Source of the DNA: Phyllostachys edulis
Lineage: Eukaryota > Streptophyta > Magnoliopsida > Poales > Poaceae
DNA length: 64,000 nt
Assembly (NCBI GenBank): GCA_036346405.1
Contig: CM070561.1
Coordinates: 7,256,834 to 7,320,833, forward strand
Direction: 5' to 3'
The notes under the pieces are model-generated. The model did not search any database, was not told the DNA's origin, and saw nothing but the letters and a program-made list of their open reading frames with translations. Made by a program: the position numbers and the translations under genes. This document shows, one piece after another, positions 44,253 to 57,129 of this stretch. Position 1 is the first letter of the stretch. The number at the start of each line of letters is the position of its first letter.

Positions 44253-45325
44253 ATGACTAGGTTTAGTATTCTGCCTGAGAGAGTGCGAGGGGAGCATGTG
44301 CTGCTTCTAGGAAGACTACAACATCACTTGAGGGTGCCTTTCCCCGAGTACTTCTAGGAGGTCCAAGCGGGAGATGTTGCACCTTTAGTCGGAGTCGTAG
44401 TAACGGGGATTTCCCATGAACTTGGCCTATAGTTTGGAGTGTGTAGAGGAGTGGAGTTCCGCGGACGATTATGTACCCGTACAGGAGGTAGCTCGTAGAG
44501 CCATCCACGCTCTTAGGGCCCATTTTAGTGATCAGTTGAGAGGTTCATAGTTCGGGGAGATACCATCCCCAGCCCTAGGAAGCTTCAGGTTGTAGTTTGG
44601 TCCCAACCGTACCTCTAGCTACCCCTACCCACCACTCTCCCTAGCCACCTCAGCCATACAGAGAGAGACCACTGGCATGATGCTATTGGCTAGCGCCATG
44701 CTGCATAACATCACCCAGGGAGCCTTAGTCAGAGCAGAGGAAAGCTCAAACTACTGGCAAAAGCAGTATAGGACCCTAGAAACTCTACGAGAGACCCACC
44801 ATTCCCCAACCCCAGATGGTACTTCTCACCACCCTACTCACCCCACTGCTGACCCAAGAACTAGTTCTCCTAGAGCTCCAGCCCCAGATCCACCCCACTA
44901 CTACCCAGCCGCACCACCTCCTTCTGCCTTTGACCCTTATATAGCTGACGACTTCATCCCAGTGCCTACAGCAGACCTGGCCCATTCCTTCCCCATATTA
45001 TGATCCTTACCCTGCCATCCCTACTCCCCTGTATCATCCCTACCCCCATATCCCTACCCCACCACCACAGGGAGATGTAGGAAATACCCCAGCACCTATA
45101 CCCCGATTGCCCACTTCCCCACCGATTGAGACCTGGGCTCCATGGTCCCCGTATCACTATGCACCCAGACCCTGTTAGAGACACGTCCATCTTAGAGGAG
45201 CTTTATCGTAGTTACTTCGGGGATCCTAGTAGTAGTCACGCAGTTAGAGGGGGAGCCAGCACCAGTCAGGGACTTGGGGACGAGGAGGAGAGCGACCTAG
45301 AAGAGAGGGTGCCAACGAGCCCTTA
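44253..45325 (+). pseudogene. Pro-rich leader ORF remnants of gypsy element 2
   Basis: From ATG at 44253 it reads MTRFSILPERVRGEHVLLLG and LQHHLRVPFPEYF before a stop. Another open stretch (44677-45003) reads MMLLASAMLHNITQGALVRA and becomes Pro-rich, and 45126-45326 is acidic. These precede gag and lack a knuckle or protease. Extra ORFs before gag occur in some grass gypsy elements; I do not recognise a domain. Confidence 0.4.
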
Positions 45326-45329
45326 GTTA

Positions 45330-46320
45330 GTGTGATCCTCCCAAGGGTAAACCGAGGTCTGTGGGCGTAGTCTGTCTGTGCTGTTGTTTTATTTGGTAGT
45401 CAGTTTGAGTCCTGAGTAGTCCTTGTATCAGCCTGAGGATTTGTTTGATGTATTTGCCAGTGCTACCTTTATTCTTGTCAGGTTGTTGTTGTCTTAAGAT
45501 TTGTGCTGCTGTCTCATGCTAGCAAGTTGTTAGGCTAGCAACTCGACCTAGGATAGGTTGCTTGAAAATTTAGGCAATGGAATATTATGGTAAGATTATA
45601 GATTATAGTGCCTGGACTAGAGGCATGGAGCTAGAATTCTGGCTTGGACATGCTTTTCTACTTTTGGATAAGTATGGACCATACCCATAGGATTCCTTAC
45701 CTCTTCATCTGTATAACTAAAATGACCCATCAACATTCTAAAAGAAAGCAAGACTAATTGAAGAAAACAAATAAAGGCTGACGGGTAAAAAGGTGACTTA
45801 CCTCATTTCTGAATGCCAGATTTTTCAAATGAGTGGTTCGTGGCTCTCCCGTGCGCGTAACTCGGGCATACCCAGGAACAAAGTCCTGGGCGTACTCAGG
45901 AATGAACCCTGAGTAGTCTCAAACATGTGGTTTGGGTGGACTCGAGCAAGATCTTGAGCGTGCCTGGACGCGTGTATCCATGGTAGTGTAGGTTCACACA
46001 CATAGGCAAGCTTTGAGCGTTCCCAAACACGTGGTTTGGGCAGTCTCGAGAACATGTACTCGAGCGTATCTAGGCACGAGAAACCCAGATAGTATAGGAT
46101 TTGGATCTTTTTGCCTCTCATTGTTTCTTAGTGTTATTTGTTCGCCTTGTATGGCCTAACACACCTCAACCAAGGGTTAATCTCTGCCAGATAAATATGA
46201 TACAATCTTCTCTACCATAAATTACTGTTGAAGAAGCAAGAAATTAGTATAACCAACGAAAATGCTCCTCAAAATAAAATGCTACAAGTACAATGGCTAA
46301 TGAAAAAAATAGGTAATTCC
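45330..46320. other. Non-coding spacer between leader ORF and gag
   Basis: Contains T-rich tracts and, at 45860-46090, loosely repeated GTGGTTTGGGTGGACTCGAG and GTGGTTTGGGCAGTCTCGAG blocks about 115 bp apart. The minus-strand frame over it has no domain. Confidence 0.4.
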
Positions 46321-46549
46321 TCCCCCATTGGATGGAAGGCCAAGGATGCGATGGACGAGAATTGGGGCTAAGACTAGGACTCTTTCCGCAGGACAGACCA
46401 ATAGGAGACCCACTAGTAGATCCTCACGAGACAGCACCTGGCCGATCCTGAACTACCACGGTACGAGAAGCCAGCCACCCGACACCTGCAGGAACAACAG
46501 ATCCTCTAGGAGTAATGGCAGACATCCTCAGATTCCTAGAAAACTCTAG

Positions 46550-47603
46550 AAAAGAAGCTTAGGAAAAACAAAATCGCTTTATGGAAACCCTCTTAACCTG
46601 AGTAGCACCTGCAACCACATAGCCAGCCCGTGCGGTTAGTTTGGGTGACTTTCTCCAAACTCGCCCTCTCACTTTTGCTAAAGCAGTTGATCCACTAGAC
46701 GCAAGCAACTGGCTAGTGGAAGAAAAGAATCTTGACACCGTAGGGTGCTCGAATGCAAAAAAGGTTCGGTACGCGTCACACCAACTGACTTGACCGGCAG
46801 CCACGTGGTGGCTTAACTACAACTGCAACCGTGTCAGTGAACAACCTATTTCTTGGGCCGAATTTAAACTACGTTTTTCAGAAACCCATGTGCCCATAGG
46901 AAGAATGGAGTTTAAGAAGCGAGAGTTTAGGGCTTTAACCCAAGGAGGGAGAAAGATGATAGATTATCTTAGCTAGTTCAACGAACTTTCCCGCTATGCT
47001 CCATCTGACATAGACGTCGAAGAGAAGAAGATAGAAAAATTCCTCGATGGAATGCACCCTTATCTAAAGATGCTTCTATCCATCCACAAGATCACCAAAT
47101 TTAAGGACTTGCTCAATAGAGCCATAATACTGGAAAATGAGCACTCTAACCTGACCGAGGAGCGAAGGAAGAAAGCCAAGATAGACCACCGTTCACCACC
47201 TACTCATAAGCCTCGTCCCTACATGGCGCAACAACCATCACCTCGATATGGACCACCCAGGCCGAGACCCTTAAATCCCTCTTTTTAGAGACCCATAGCC
47301 CAGTAGTAGCTGGTTGCAATAACACATAGGTGTGCGAAATGTGGAGGAAGTCATTTGAGAAAGGATTGCCTGAGAGGCACAAATGCATGTTTCAATTGTA
47401 AAAAGCCTGGGCATCATAAGGCCGAATGCCCCCACCTCCAGAGGACCACTGGAACCCCAACGCAACCAGCTTTTGTGCCAAGACTACCTGCCCCAGCACC
47501 ACCGCAGATCAACCGCCTGAATCAGCCCAAGGACAACCAACATGTCATGGGAGGAGCAGGAAGAGGAGGACCAGCACGCCTTAACCACGAGACCGCGGAG
47601 TAG
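46550..47603 (+). pseudogene. gag of gypsy element 2 with two zinc knuckles
   Basis: Capsid part: AVDPLDASNWLVEEKNLD, VRYASHQLT, WAEFKLRFSETHVPIGRMEF, RKMIDYLS, FNELSRYAPSDIDVEEKKIE, FLDGMHPYLKMLLSIHKITK. Nucleocapsid: two knuckles, CAKCGGSHLRKDC (47331-47369) and CFNCKKPGHHKAEC (47388-47429), then a Pro/Gln-rich tail. In-frame stops occur at least at about 46559, 46792, 46977 and 47287. Confidence 0.85.
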
Positions 47604-47639
47604 ATCGGAGAAGCCACAGATGTAGTTACGGGTAAGCTA

Positions 47640-48999
47640 TTGATTCCACCCTCCATGGGTAATGTTCTTTTTGACCCTAGAGCGACTCACTCCTTTATAT
47701 CCCGTAAATTCCTAGCATAGCATAATTTAATAGCAGAACCACTAGAAAAACCTATGGGGTTAACACACCTGCCGGAACGATAGAAGTGGCGTCTATTAGA
47801 AAGAATCAGGCCATCATAATTCACAATACCAAGTTCCTAGCCGTCGTTTTTGTAATCAGTTTAAGTGGCCTGGAACTAATTTTGGATATGGATTGGTTAG
47901 TCGCCCAAGGGGTAAGTATAGATTGTGAATCCAAAGTTGCATCTATTAGAAAGCCCAACAGGACAAAGACTACACTGCTTTAGAGTCAGAACCCAACTGA
48001 AACTATCTAACCTTAGCTTGGCCAACCTACAAGCGAACGAAGTAAAGAACATACCAATAGTAAGAGACTTTCTAGATGTATTCCCTGAAGAGCTACCACG
48101 TATGCCCCCAGATAGGGAGGTAGAATTTACTATCAACCTAATTCCGGGAACCACGCCAATTTCCAAAAGGCCCTATAAGATAAATGCGCGGGATTTGGTA
48201 GAATTGAAAAAACAGTTGGATGAACTTGAAGCCAAGGGTCTTATTAGGGAAAGTACGTCACCTTGGGGAGCCCCAGTATTATTCGCAAAGAAGAAAGTTG
48301 GAGGAGTGAGGTTATGTACGAATTACCGGGAACTGAATAACGTTACCATAAAGAACAAATACCCGCTACCTAGAATAGATGACCTATTTGACCAATTGAA
48401 AGGAGCATGAGTATTTTTGAATATTGACTTAAGATCCGGATACCATCAAATCAGAGTCAACCCCATTGACAATGAAAAGACAACCTTTGTCTCTTGGTAC
48501 GGGCACCACGTGTATACCACAGTTCCCTTCGGATGTACAATGCCCCTGCCGTATTAATGAATCTAATGAATAAACTCTTCATGAAATATCTGGACAAATT
48601 CATTGTTGTTTTCATCGACGACATCCTGATCTACTCTAAAAGTGAGGAAGAACATTTGCAGCACCTCACGATCGCCTTAGAGATCCTTCAAGAAAACCAA
48701 CTCTTTGGCTAGACCAAGTGGCGTTCCTAGGACATATTATATCTAGGAGAGGAATAGAAGTGGACCCTTTCAAAATTGAAACTATCACCTCATGGGGTCG
48801 TCCAACAAATACTACATGAATTAAAAATTTCCTGGGATTCACAGGATATTACCGAAGATTCATAAAAGGATTGTCCCAAATCACCTCTCTCCTCACAAAA
48901 TTCCTAAAGCAAGATGTGAAGTACGAATGGACGGACATATGTGAGAGGAGCTTCCAGGAGTTAAAGCAACACTTCACCATAGCCATAGCACCCTTAGTC
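47640..48999 (+). pseudogene. Protease and reverse transcriptase/RNase H of gypsy element 2
   Basis: Protease reads LFDPRATHSFISRKFL at about 47667-47714, with the catalytic DSGA changed to DPRA; ISLSGLELILDMDWL follows. RT: FLDVFPEELPRMPPDREVEF, SKRPYKINARDLVELKKQLD, GLIRESTSPWGAPVLFAKKK, YRELNNVTIKNKYPLPRIDD, LRSGYHQIRV and FIDDILIYSKSEEEHLQHL with catalytic FIDD at 48611-48622. Next come NFLGFTGYYRRFIKGLSQIT and KYEWTDICERSFQELKQ. Breaks include a stop at 48408 and a frameshift near 48535. Truncated within RNase H at about 48999. Confidence 0.88.
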
Positions 49000-49004
49000 T
49001 AAAT

Positions 49005-50924
49005 CTTTTCCTACCCAGTTGGTCAAGTGCAACACTTGCCATCAACGAGTAATAGCACACATAACACACCGTTTTACATAAAGTTCCATAATTACTTAGT
49101 AGAGTTTATAATTGCAACTCAAATGATATACATAACTCATTGCATGGCTAAGCAAACTATTCGTATCTAACCAACCCATGTTGGTTCTATGATAATACCA
49201 ACTAATAATTCACCAAGCTAGGGTGACAAAATACCATGATATTGCAATAGGCAAGGTGGACGTAATCAAATGGGCGAGTAGCTAATCCCAAAACATTTAA
49301 ATAAATACTTAAAGTATAATGAAATAACTTGAATCAAAGTAATTTTAGAAAACTGGGTTCAACATGGTCAAAGGTACAACTTGCCTTGCTATATCAATGA
49401 TGTTCTTATTTTTATCTTCGATCTTCTAGTTCCTTGACCATTAGCTCATTCAGACAATTCCGAGACTTCAACGTCTAACGGGAGAGAAAGTGCAAAACAA
49501 ACAAAATAAAAAGAATAAATCAAACAAAATCCAAATTGAAATTGAATGGTACTAGAAGGTAGGTATTGAATTTAGATGAATTTAGAAACTTGAATGGGTT
49601 CAATCGGGGTTCGTATGAGAAAGAACGAGCTCTTGGAAGTTCGATCGGAAAGGAAAATGTGAAAAAAGGAAAAGGGAGAGAGAAACTAACAAGTGGGATT
49701 CATAGAATGATCTCAGAATATTCTATTCCAAAAGTATTAAAAAATGGCTAAGTGTATGACATGTTAGACCTACTGATATTTATGGATTTCTAGAAATAAA
49801 ATAATTCCAAAAAAAGGTAGAGAGAGTGACATGTGGGACCACTAGTCTATGGACCATGTCCACAGAGAGATGCTAGTCCACGGTGGACCAAGCTCATGAA
49901 GCTAGGGTTGACCAAGAGTTGACCAACATACGGGACCTATATGTAAGGTAGAAAGAATTAGGGTTTTGAATTGGGTGGATGACATGTGGGGTCCACATGG
50001 AAGTGAGAGAGAATTGGATGTATTAATTGACTTGGTTGGATAACATATGGGACAACACCACAGAGAGGGAAAGGAATACACATGGGAACAACGAACACCA
50101 TCAGAGAAGCAACAGATAGGAAATAGGAAGCTCCACGACCGGTTCGTGGTGCAAGGTGGCAAGGAAAGGAAAAGAGGAAATAGAGAGCAAAGTGGATGGA
50201 TAAGCCAGAAGCCAACAGAGAAAACACAACAGGCCAGCATCGAGAGAAGAAATCAGAAACGACAACAGACAAGAACAGTGAGCTGTTGTTGGTCGGTTCA
50301 AGGCGCATGGCAGCGTCGGCAGACGAAGGTGAGGCGGTTCCGGCAAATGACCAAAATGGAATGGTGACGGCGAGGCGGAGATGGTGACGCGGTCCAGACG
50401 ACGAGGTGAGACAGCATGCGTCGGCGGCGAGGTCAAGAAGCGGTTGCGGTAGCGGCCTCACGGTGGTGTAGTGCTTCCGACGATGTTTTGAGAAAATAGA
50501 GGGGAGCACGGCGTAGAACGCGATGACGCGAACCTAATGGTGGTGGAGATGATGGTAGGGGCTCAACGGTTGCGACGTATTTGGCCGGAGAAGGAAGGTA
50601 GCCACAAAGGAGAGAGAAAGCTTGGTTCTCGGTGCACAGTAGATGAAACTTAAAATCTAAAGATGGAAAAGATAGGTCTGGGTGAGGGACACAAGATGAC
50701 ACGATCAGATTTTAGAGAAACTCACTGAAGAAGCGGGGAACGCGATGAACACGTTTTAGCATTATGGATTGACATGGCCGGCGATGATTCAGTTATCTTC
50801 ATGCAATGGGGCCAGAAGGTAGATGTAGAACACGTCGAGGCGAACTCAACGGTGCAGATGGTTCGGCTGGGGGACGTTGGATGGCGGCGAAACTCGATAG
50901 AAAAGACCTTCGGTGGAGTTCGGT
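49005..50924 (-). mobile_element. Partial minus-strand long LTR
   Basis: Shares with the outer LTR (27950-28300) the order AACATGGTCAAAGGTACAAC, TTGCCTTG, a GAATTTAGATGAATTTAG box and a GC-rich stretch (50200-50920). It begins abruptly after the truncated pol of element 2 and is cut at 50924 by the plus-strand LTR. The several overlapping frames at 49958-50700 lack domains. Confidence 0.5.
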
Positions 50925-53900
50925 TGTAACATCCCCAAGTTAATTAATGATTATTAGTATGCATCTTATTAACATTCATAGTGTTTTTGAATCTTTTGCA
51001 TCATTTATTGTACTTGGAAAATCTTAAATCAAACTCAAATTTTTTCCAAATTTTTGGAACTCAATTTGACCCTCAGAAAATTCAAATTCAAATCAATAAC
51101 CTATTCTAGGTTTGATTTTAAAATAAACAATAAATCTTTAAAAAGAGGGGTTTAAGATTTTATATGGATACTAGAACATCCTAGGAACTCCTGTGATTTA
51201 TTTCAGAATTTTAGAAATTTTATTTCTATTTATAGTAGCTCGGTCAACGTGCAAGATTGAAAATTAAATCAGTCAAACACTTTTGACTCAAACCCAACCT
51301 AAACCCACTGTTCAGACTCGGGCCTGACCCACTCGAGCTGATTTGACCAAACCTCTTAGATGCACCGACCGAGCTCGATGCAAACCAGCACACCCGTTCG
51401 GACCAGTCCGAACGGCACCCATACGATTGGACCGCCAGATCTTAATCATGTGGTTCTAATGTACTCATTCGATCGGACCGACCAAGCCACTTACTGTTCT
51501 GACCTGGACCACGTGGGCTGACCCAACCATCTTGCCTAAGCCGCATCGTGCCTGTGCCAATGCCAACCTGGACCCACCTATCAGGTTCATCCCTCTCCTC
51601 TCGTTGGCACACGCACAGACGTCGAGCTCCACGTGGCCGAGCACCTCTGAAACCGCTCTGTCAATGCCGTCATCCACCGTCCCTCTCAGCCAACCCTCAA
51701 GCTCTGCTAGCTCACACCGTCACCATTTCCGTCCTTTGCCCCGCTCAAAACACCCTCTTCCTTTCCCATTTTGCTCACTTCTCTTCCTGGCCGAGGAAGA
51801 GGAGGACTCTCTTCCGCGACATATTCTCAGGTAAGCTCCGCTCTTTTGTGCTCTTCGTCTTCCTCTATCCTCACCATGTTTTTTTTGCTAATGTCGGACC
51901 TTGCACTGGCTTTTAGCTCTCAGAGAGCGATTGTGTCCTCTCCGACTCCAGAGCACGGCCAGAGCTCCACCGTCGTAGACATCTTCGTCAACCATCGCTC
52001 CGATGAGTTCCTTTCCTTTTCTTGCGTGTCTTCTTGTGCCCTAATGCATGCGGATGAGTTCCCCTCCACTGATTTCCACAATGCTTCGCAGGAGCCCAAG
52101 AATTTTGAAGTTTTCCAATTGTTGGCCGAAAATCCTATTCACGGTCATTTGCCAATTCTGGTTAGCCATTCTGCAATTGGTGGTAGTGACAACTTCTCAT
52201 ACACCCTCTGGTGCTATTCTAACCTCTCAATCCTTTTCTTTTCCCCCAGAGCGCCCCTCCTTGTGAGCCGCACCACCGCCGTCGCCATTGTCATGGGCGA
52301 CCTATCACCGAGCCTCCTTCGGTCTTCATTTCTCTCTGGTAAGCCTCCTAGGACTCCTTTGTAGCTTAAGCACGCGTTAATTAGTTCGAAGTTGCACTGT
52401 GCCGTCACATGCACTTGCACCGCAGGTTCACCGCCGCCATTCTCCTGCGCGCCGCTGCTTCAGACCGCCGTAGAGTTCGACACTAGTGCCAATAGTTTCG
52501 CCTGGGCACTAGGATTCTAGAACCACCCTTAATCGGCGCCGGCGTGGACCACAGCGCCAGCGAGCCGGCAAGCAATCGCACAGCCATGCGAGAGCGCGTG
52601 GCACGCTCCGACTATTACTGTTCCTACACCATTAATTAGACAAATCTCATTTCTTTTAGCGCTAGTGATTACTTTGGGGATTAATTGGATGTCTTAATGC
52701 ACTATTGTCTCTATTACATGTGGGGCCGTAAATAGAAAACCACGTAATTTAGTGCCTAAGCTTCTCTGTGAGTGGCCGACAAGTGGGCCGAAATCCTTAA
52801 GTCTGCAGTAGTTGGGGCTGTGGACCATGGACCGAGTGCGTGGACTTTAGTCCATGCATTGTTCTATGAACCGTGAGTATGACGTGTAGGACCCACCTGT
52901 TAGTGAGAATTTAAATTCGAGAGTTAATTGAAAAATGCACTGTGCACTAGACCCCACCCGTCATAGACTATGGCTAGGTTCCTCTCGCTACAAAAAGTAT
53001 TAAATGCATTTATAATTTCCGAAATAATTTTTTGTTAAACTGAATAATGCAATTAACTTCAAAAATGCATAACTAATTCATCTTAACTCCAAAATGAGTG
53101 AAACCAGTTTTGTTATTTTTCATTTTAGATGAAATTTATTTGAAAATAGGTTTCAACCTTGTCACTATCCCAGAAAATATATTTTGTGGAAAGTGATACA
53201 AAATAGAGTTGTTTTTGAACTAGAAAAGACTATTAACTTTGAAAATTCATAACTAATTCATAAAAACTTCAAATGAGATGAACCAAGATATTTTGGACTT
53301 ATAAAATTATTCTCTACTTACCTATGTGATCCTTTTCCTCCCTACTGTTCTACAAATTTTGACCAAATAATTAAATTAGGTGATTAGTGGCAAATTGGAT
53401 TTTCTATGAATCTTAGATTCAAACTGCTATAACTTTCACATACTAAATCCAAATGGAACGAATTTTTCACCTAAATTCATATAAAATCATTACCTACCCA
53501 CTGTATAATTTTCATGTATTTTTGAGTATTTTGAATTTTTTTCTTATTTGGTGTTAATTGTAATATCGTTCTTTCGATGGATTTCTCGACAATACGAACG
53601 TATTCATGAGTGTAACCGAGATTGAACAAGTGGTACGGAAAAGGTGCGAGCACCCCCCTCTTGATCATATTGCTCCTATTGATTTTAAAATGTTTTGTAT
53701 GGATTTTAATCTCGTCATTGCATGCTATTTTGAAAAATATGTTCATGGGTAGAAGTAGTTAATTTCCTAATTGCTGCATTGGCCCTCCTTTGAATGTTGA
53801 TTATCCTTTTTTACCTTGAATGATTAAGTATATATGTTATATGGGATTGTTTGCTAATTTGTAGCACGTTTCTTAGCCAAGCAAGTAGTTGTAGTCGAAA

Positions 53901-55410
53901 GCGGTTGATGGAGCTAGTCCATCGACCGATGGATTGAATCAAATCTTGATGAAATTTGAGGAATATATGGATTTGAATTATGTTGAATTTGAGGATTATA
54001 TCTAGATCTTCGAATTTGGCTATTGTGGACTTGTTGGGTAGTGTTTGTTGTGTGTTGGACTTGGACGGGTGATAGGGTGATGAAGGGGAGTGGTCCCGGA
54101 TTTGCATTGCCCCGTCTGTGTATTTGAGGACCAGGCTGTGGTGTGATGAACTGAGTCTTACATGCAACCACACGCCGGGTTTATGGGCGATGGCTTGGCT
54201 TAATAATTTGTTGTGTGTTAGTTATCGAAACACAATTAGATTGACAATTATTATTGTTATGTTTAATTGTTCTCTTGTCAATCTAGTGGGGGCATGTTAA
54301 GTTTCTCCTTACTTGCCCTTAAGGGTCTTTTGCGTATGCCGGATAGCTACGCAAGGGACTTACTTACACAATAGGGTGAACGTGGTCCTAGCGCGTACTA
54401 TAGCTTGCCATGTTTCTGATCCTCGGGTGGTTTGTTAGCTAGGACATGACATTGTAACGGCCTCGTTATGATATCTCAGTCACACTCTTATGGAAGAGTG
54501 CATGGCGACAGTATGTGGTATTCATATTGTGTGGGTAAAGCTGTACACCTCTGCAGAGTAAATAAATCTATTCGAAGAGCCGTGTCCCCAATTATGGACA
54601 TCGCTTATAGGAAAGCATGCACAGTTAGCTTGTGCGAACTTTGGTTTGGGTTATGGTTGGAAATGTTATGTCATTATGTTAGTTTGTACAGATCTTGTAT
54701 GTTATCTCGAATGGGAAGTTCACGTGTTGATATGTTTGAGAATTGATATATGTCTCGAACGGGAAGTTCGTGTGTTGTTATAATTGGAGTATCTACTGAT
54801 TTTTTATTATGAATTGGAGTACCAACTGTTATATAACATTTCTTAAATGTTTTACAAATGGCAATTTGAATCTATATTGTTTATCTAAATGAAAAACTTG
54901 CTTTGTGCTGAAAATTGACTAGTGTAGTAGCCTTCCTTTGATACTTACCTGCATCCTTTTTTTTTTAAAGTCTCACGAGTACAACTTTGTACTTTAACGA
55001 CTTGTCTAGTTGTTCAGGTGAGAATGACGGGTGCAACAGCTTTAACTCCAGTTGGTTGCTTTGTGGGTTTGGGCATGCTAACTCGGTTATTCCCTTTTTA
55101 TTCTAAGTTTTTCTTCCACTGCGATTTATTATTTGATAATTACTTTTGGCCGATTGGCCCTCTTATGCAAACTTGTACTTAAAGGTTCTATTCAACGATG
55201 TTCTATTTATGATTCCATTATTCTTGTATATTGTGTATGGATGTGAATGCAATGTTGTGTTTGGATATGTGCATGTTAGCCACTGATCCTTGGGAGCTAA
55301 CATGAGACACATATCCGGGCACTCGGAATCACTTTTGTTTCATGTTAAGTGTTGTGCTTCCGGTGCAATCACTTGGCTTGAAACGGATCCGATCCTGGGT
55401 TGCCACAACA
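50925..55410 (+). repeat. 5' LTR (4486 bp) of gypsy element 3
   Basis: AT-rich start, GC-rich 51360-52620 (promoter/leader candidates), AT-rich 52620-53560, GATCATATTGC box at about 53665, conserved segment at 54451-54590, CACGAGTACAACTTTGTACT near 54975 and the end at 55410. Open frames within it (for example 51532-52364) show no domain. Only one LTR of the element is in the window. Confidence 0.75.
54451..54590 (+). promoter_or_regulatory. Conserved LTR segment, copy C
   Basis: ATTGTAACGGCCTCGTTATG ..., GTGGGTAAAGCTGTACACCT, CTGCAGAGTAAATAAATCTA, TTCGAAGAGCCGTGTCCCC. Parallel to copies A and B. Confidence 0.6.
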
Positions 55411-55411
55411 T

Positions 55412-55424
55412 TGGTATCAGAGCC
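55412..55424 (+). promoter_or_regulatory. Primer-binding site (initiator tRNA-Met type)
   Basis: TGGTATCAGAGCC one base after the LTR end at 55410. Confidence 0.93.
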
Positions 55425-56034
55425 ATACTGACTATAGGTTAAAGCCGTAGTAATGGACGTTATTAGGATTTTGATTTGCAAAAGAATATTTTCAAACTAT
55501 AAAAAATTTGGCAAAAATACAAGTAATATAATTCCTTCCTTTCTTACCCATCCTAGCCTCTATTTCTTACATCAATATTCATTTGATTTGTGCAAAATCA
55601 TTTTCTCTATTGCTCGTCTTTCTTTTCCAACACTAGAAACGCTAAGTAGTCATCAGTAAAGAGAATTGGTGGAAGAACGAGAAGACGATGCCTTGCTGCG
55701 ATTTTAAGATTAAGTTAGGGATTATCCTTAGATATTATATACCCTAATTATATTCATTAGCTTGTAGACGCTGGACTTTGTGGTGTGCTCATTTACCCTC
55801 TTTTTGTTCCAAGTAGTTGTGCATCGCCTACGGCGGGTTGTATCGCAACTATGTTGGAAAACTAACTTAGTTTTCATTTGTATCTTGTGCTGTCCACATG
55901 GACCATAGCACCCCATTTCTTGTTGCATAATTGTGTTTTCATTGTGCATTCATGCTAGGTTAAGTCATCCCCTGCTATCGATTGCATACCTTATACTTTT
56001 TCCTTGTTCCTTTTGCTGGTTGCTAACTAGTTGT

Positions 56035-57126
56035 ATGACAATAGAATGTCGGGGTCATAAAACTCGTTTGACATCGGAAGTAATAGAGGACTCACTGCCC
56101 GTGGGTTCTCAAATCACAGATGATCAGCCCCCAAATCCTCAACGGCGTAATCCGGAACACCCCGACCCGCAATTTCAGCACGTGGGTCGGCAAGAAGAAG
56201 TGACTCCACCTCAGCCATCCGTGGCCGAAGTGTTGGCCCAGATGGAACAGAGTCAGCAAGATCAGACTCTGATCTTGCAGCAAATTGCTTAGAACACAGC
56301 CAGTATGCAAGGTGCTCAAATGGCAGCGAGAGGAGCCGATCTTTATGGCTCCCGAATTGCTGATTTTCTGAGCACGAAGCCTCCCGTGTTCTCTTGTTCG
56401 GAGGATCCTCTCGAGGCCGATGATTGGCTTCGGACCATTGAGTGGAAGTTGATCATCACTCAGTGTGCCGACAATGAGAAGGTCTTCTACGCCTCCAACC
56501 AACTTGAAGGGGCAGCGTGTGCATGGTGGGACAGTTTTTGCGCCATGCATCCCGCCAATCACGTTCCATCATGTGATGAGTTTCGGACAGCTTTCCGAGT
56601 GGCACATTTTCCCTCCAGCATTATGAGCATCAAGAGGCATGAGTTCCTCGTGCTGAAGCAAGACAATAAGTCCGTGATGGAGTATCTTTACGAGTTCAAT
56701 CATTTGGCCCGTTACACTCCGGACGATGTCTCCACTGATGCAAGGAAGCAAGACCAGTTCATGAATGGGCTTTCAGAAGTGATGCAGCTAGCACTCACTG
56801 TGCACGACTTCTGTGACTTCCAACAATTGGTTGATAAGGCTATTGTGGTGGAGAATAAAATGCAAGTAGTTGCAGAATTGCGAAAACGCAAGAGGGTTGC
56901 ACAAATTTCAGCAAGCCGCAGATTTCAAGAACCGTGTGCTTGGCGGCCCGCTCCTCCTGAATTTCAAGATCCGACACCTTCAGTATCTCCTATGCAAGTG
57001 TCTCATCCACCTCCTCAAGAGATCCGGCAAGGGAAACCTAGAAAGAAGCCGAGAAACTGACACAAGCAAAGCACGTTAGCTGTATGCTTCACTTGCGGTA
57101 ATCAAGGGCATTTTGCGGATCGTTGT
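56035..57126 (+). pseudogene. gag of gypsy element 3
   Basis: ATG at 56035 (MTIECRGHKTRLTSEVIEDS), a polar N-terminus with VAEVLAQMEQSQQDQTLILQ, a TAG at about 56290, then the capsid part: DFLSTKPPVFSCSEDPLEAD, DWLRTIEWKLIITQCADNEK, VFYASNQLEGAACAWWDSF, FRVAHFPSSIMSIKRHEFLV, YLYEFNHLARYTPDDV and KQDQFMNGLSEVMQLAL. A TGA at 57058 precedes the knuckle CFTCGNQGHFADRC (57086-57126). Two stops in an otherwise long frame make this a relatively young gag. Confidence 0.88.
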
Positions 57127-57129
57127 CTG

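Larger units (their letters stand above)
43216..48999 (+). mobile_element. Ty3/gypsy element 2 (long-LTR type), truncated
   Basis: A 5'-truncated LTR (43216-44039), primer-binding site TGGTATCAGAGC (44042-44053), a leader with a Pro-rich ORF region, gag with two CCHC knuckles, protease and reverse transcriptase/RNase H up to about 48999, where it is replaced by LTR sequence in the opposite orientation. Chromovirus affiliation is likely from RT and gag, but integrase and chromodomain are gone. Confidence 0.8.

Noticed and set aside
49902..50702. Minus-strand frames up to 183 codons
   Set aside because: Low-complexity reading of LTR sequence shared with 28500-28787 and 33590-34340; no recognised motif.
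51532..52364. Candidate plus-strand genes of 100-197 codons
   Set aside because: Located in the GC-rich middle of the 4.5-kb LTR, overlapping in several frames, no domain.
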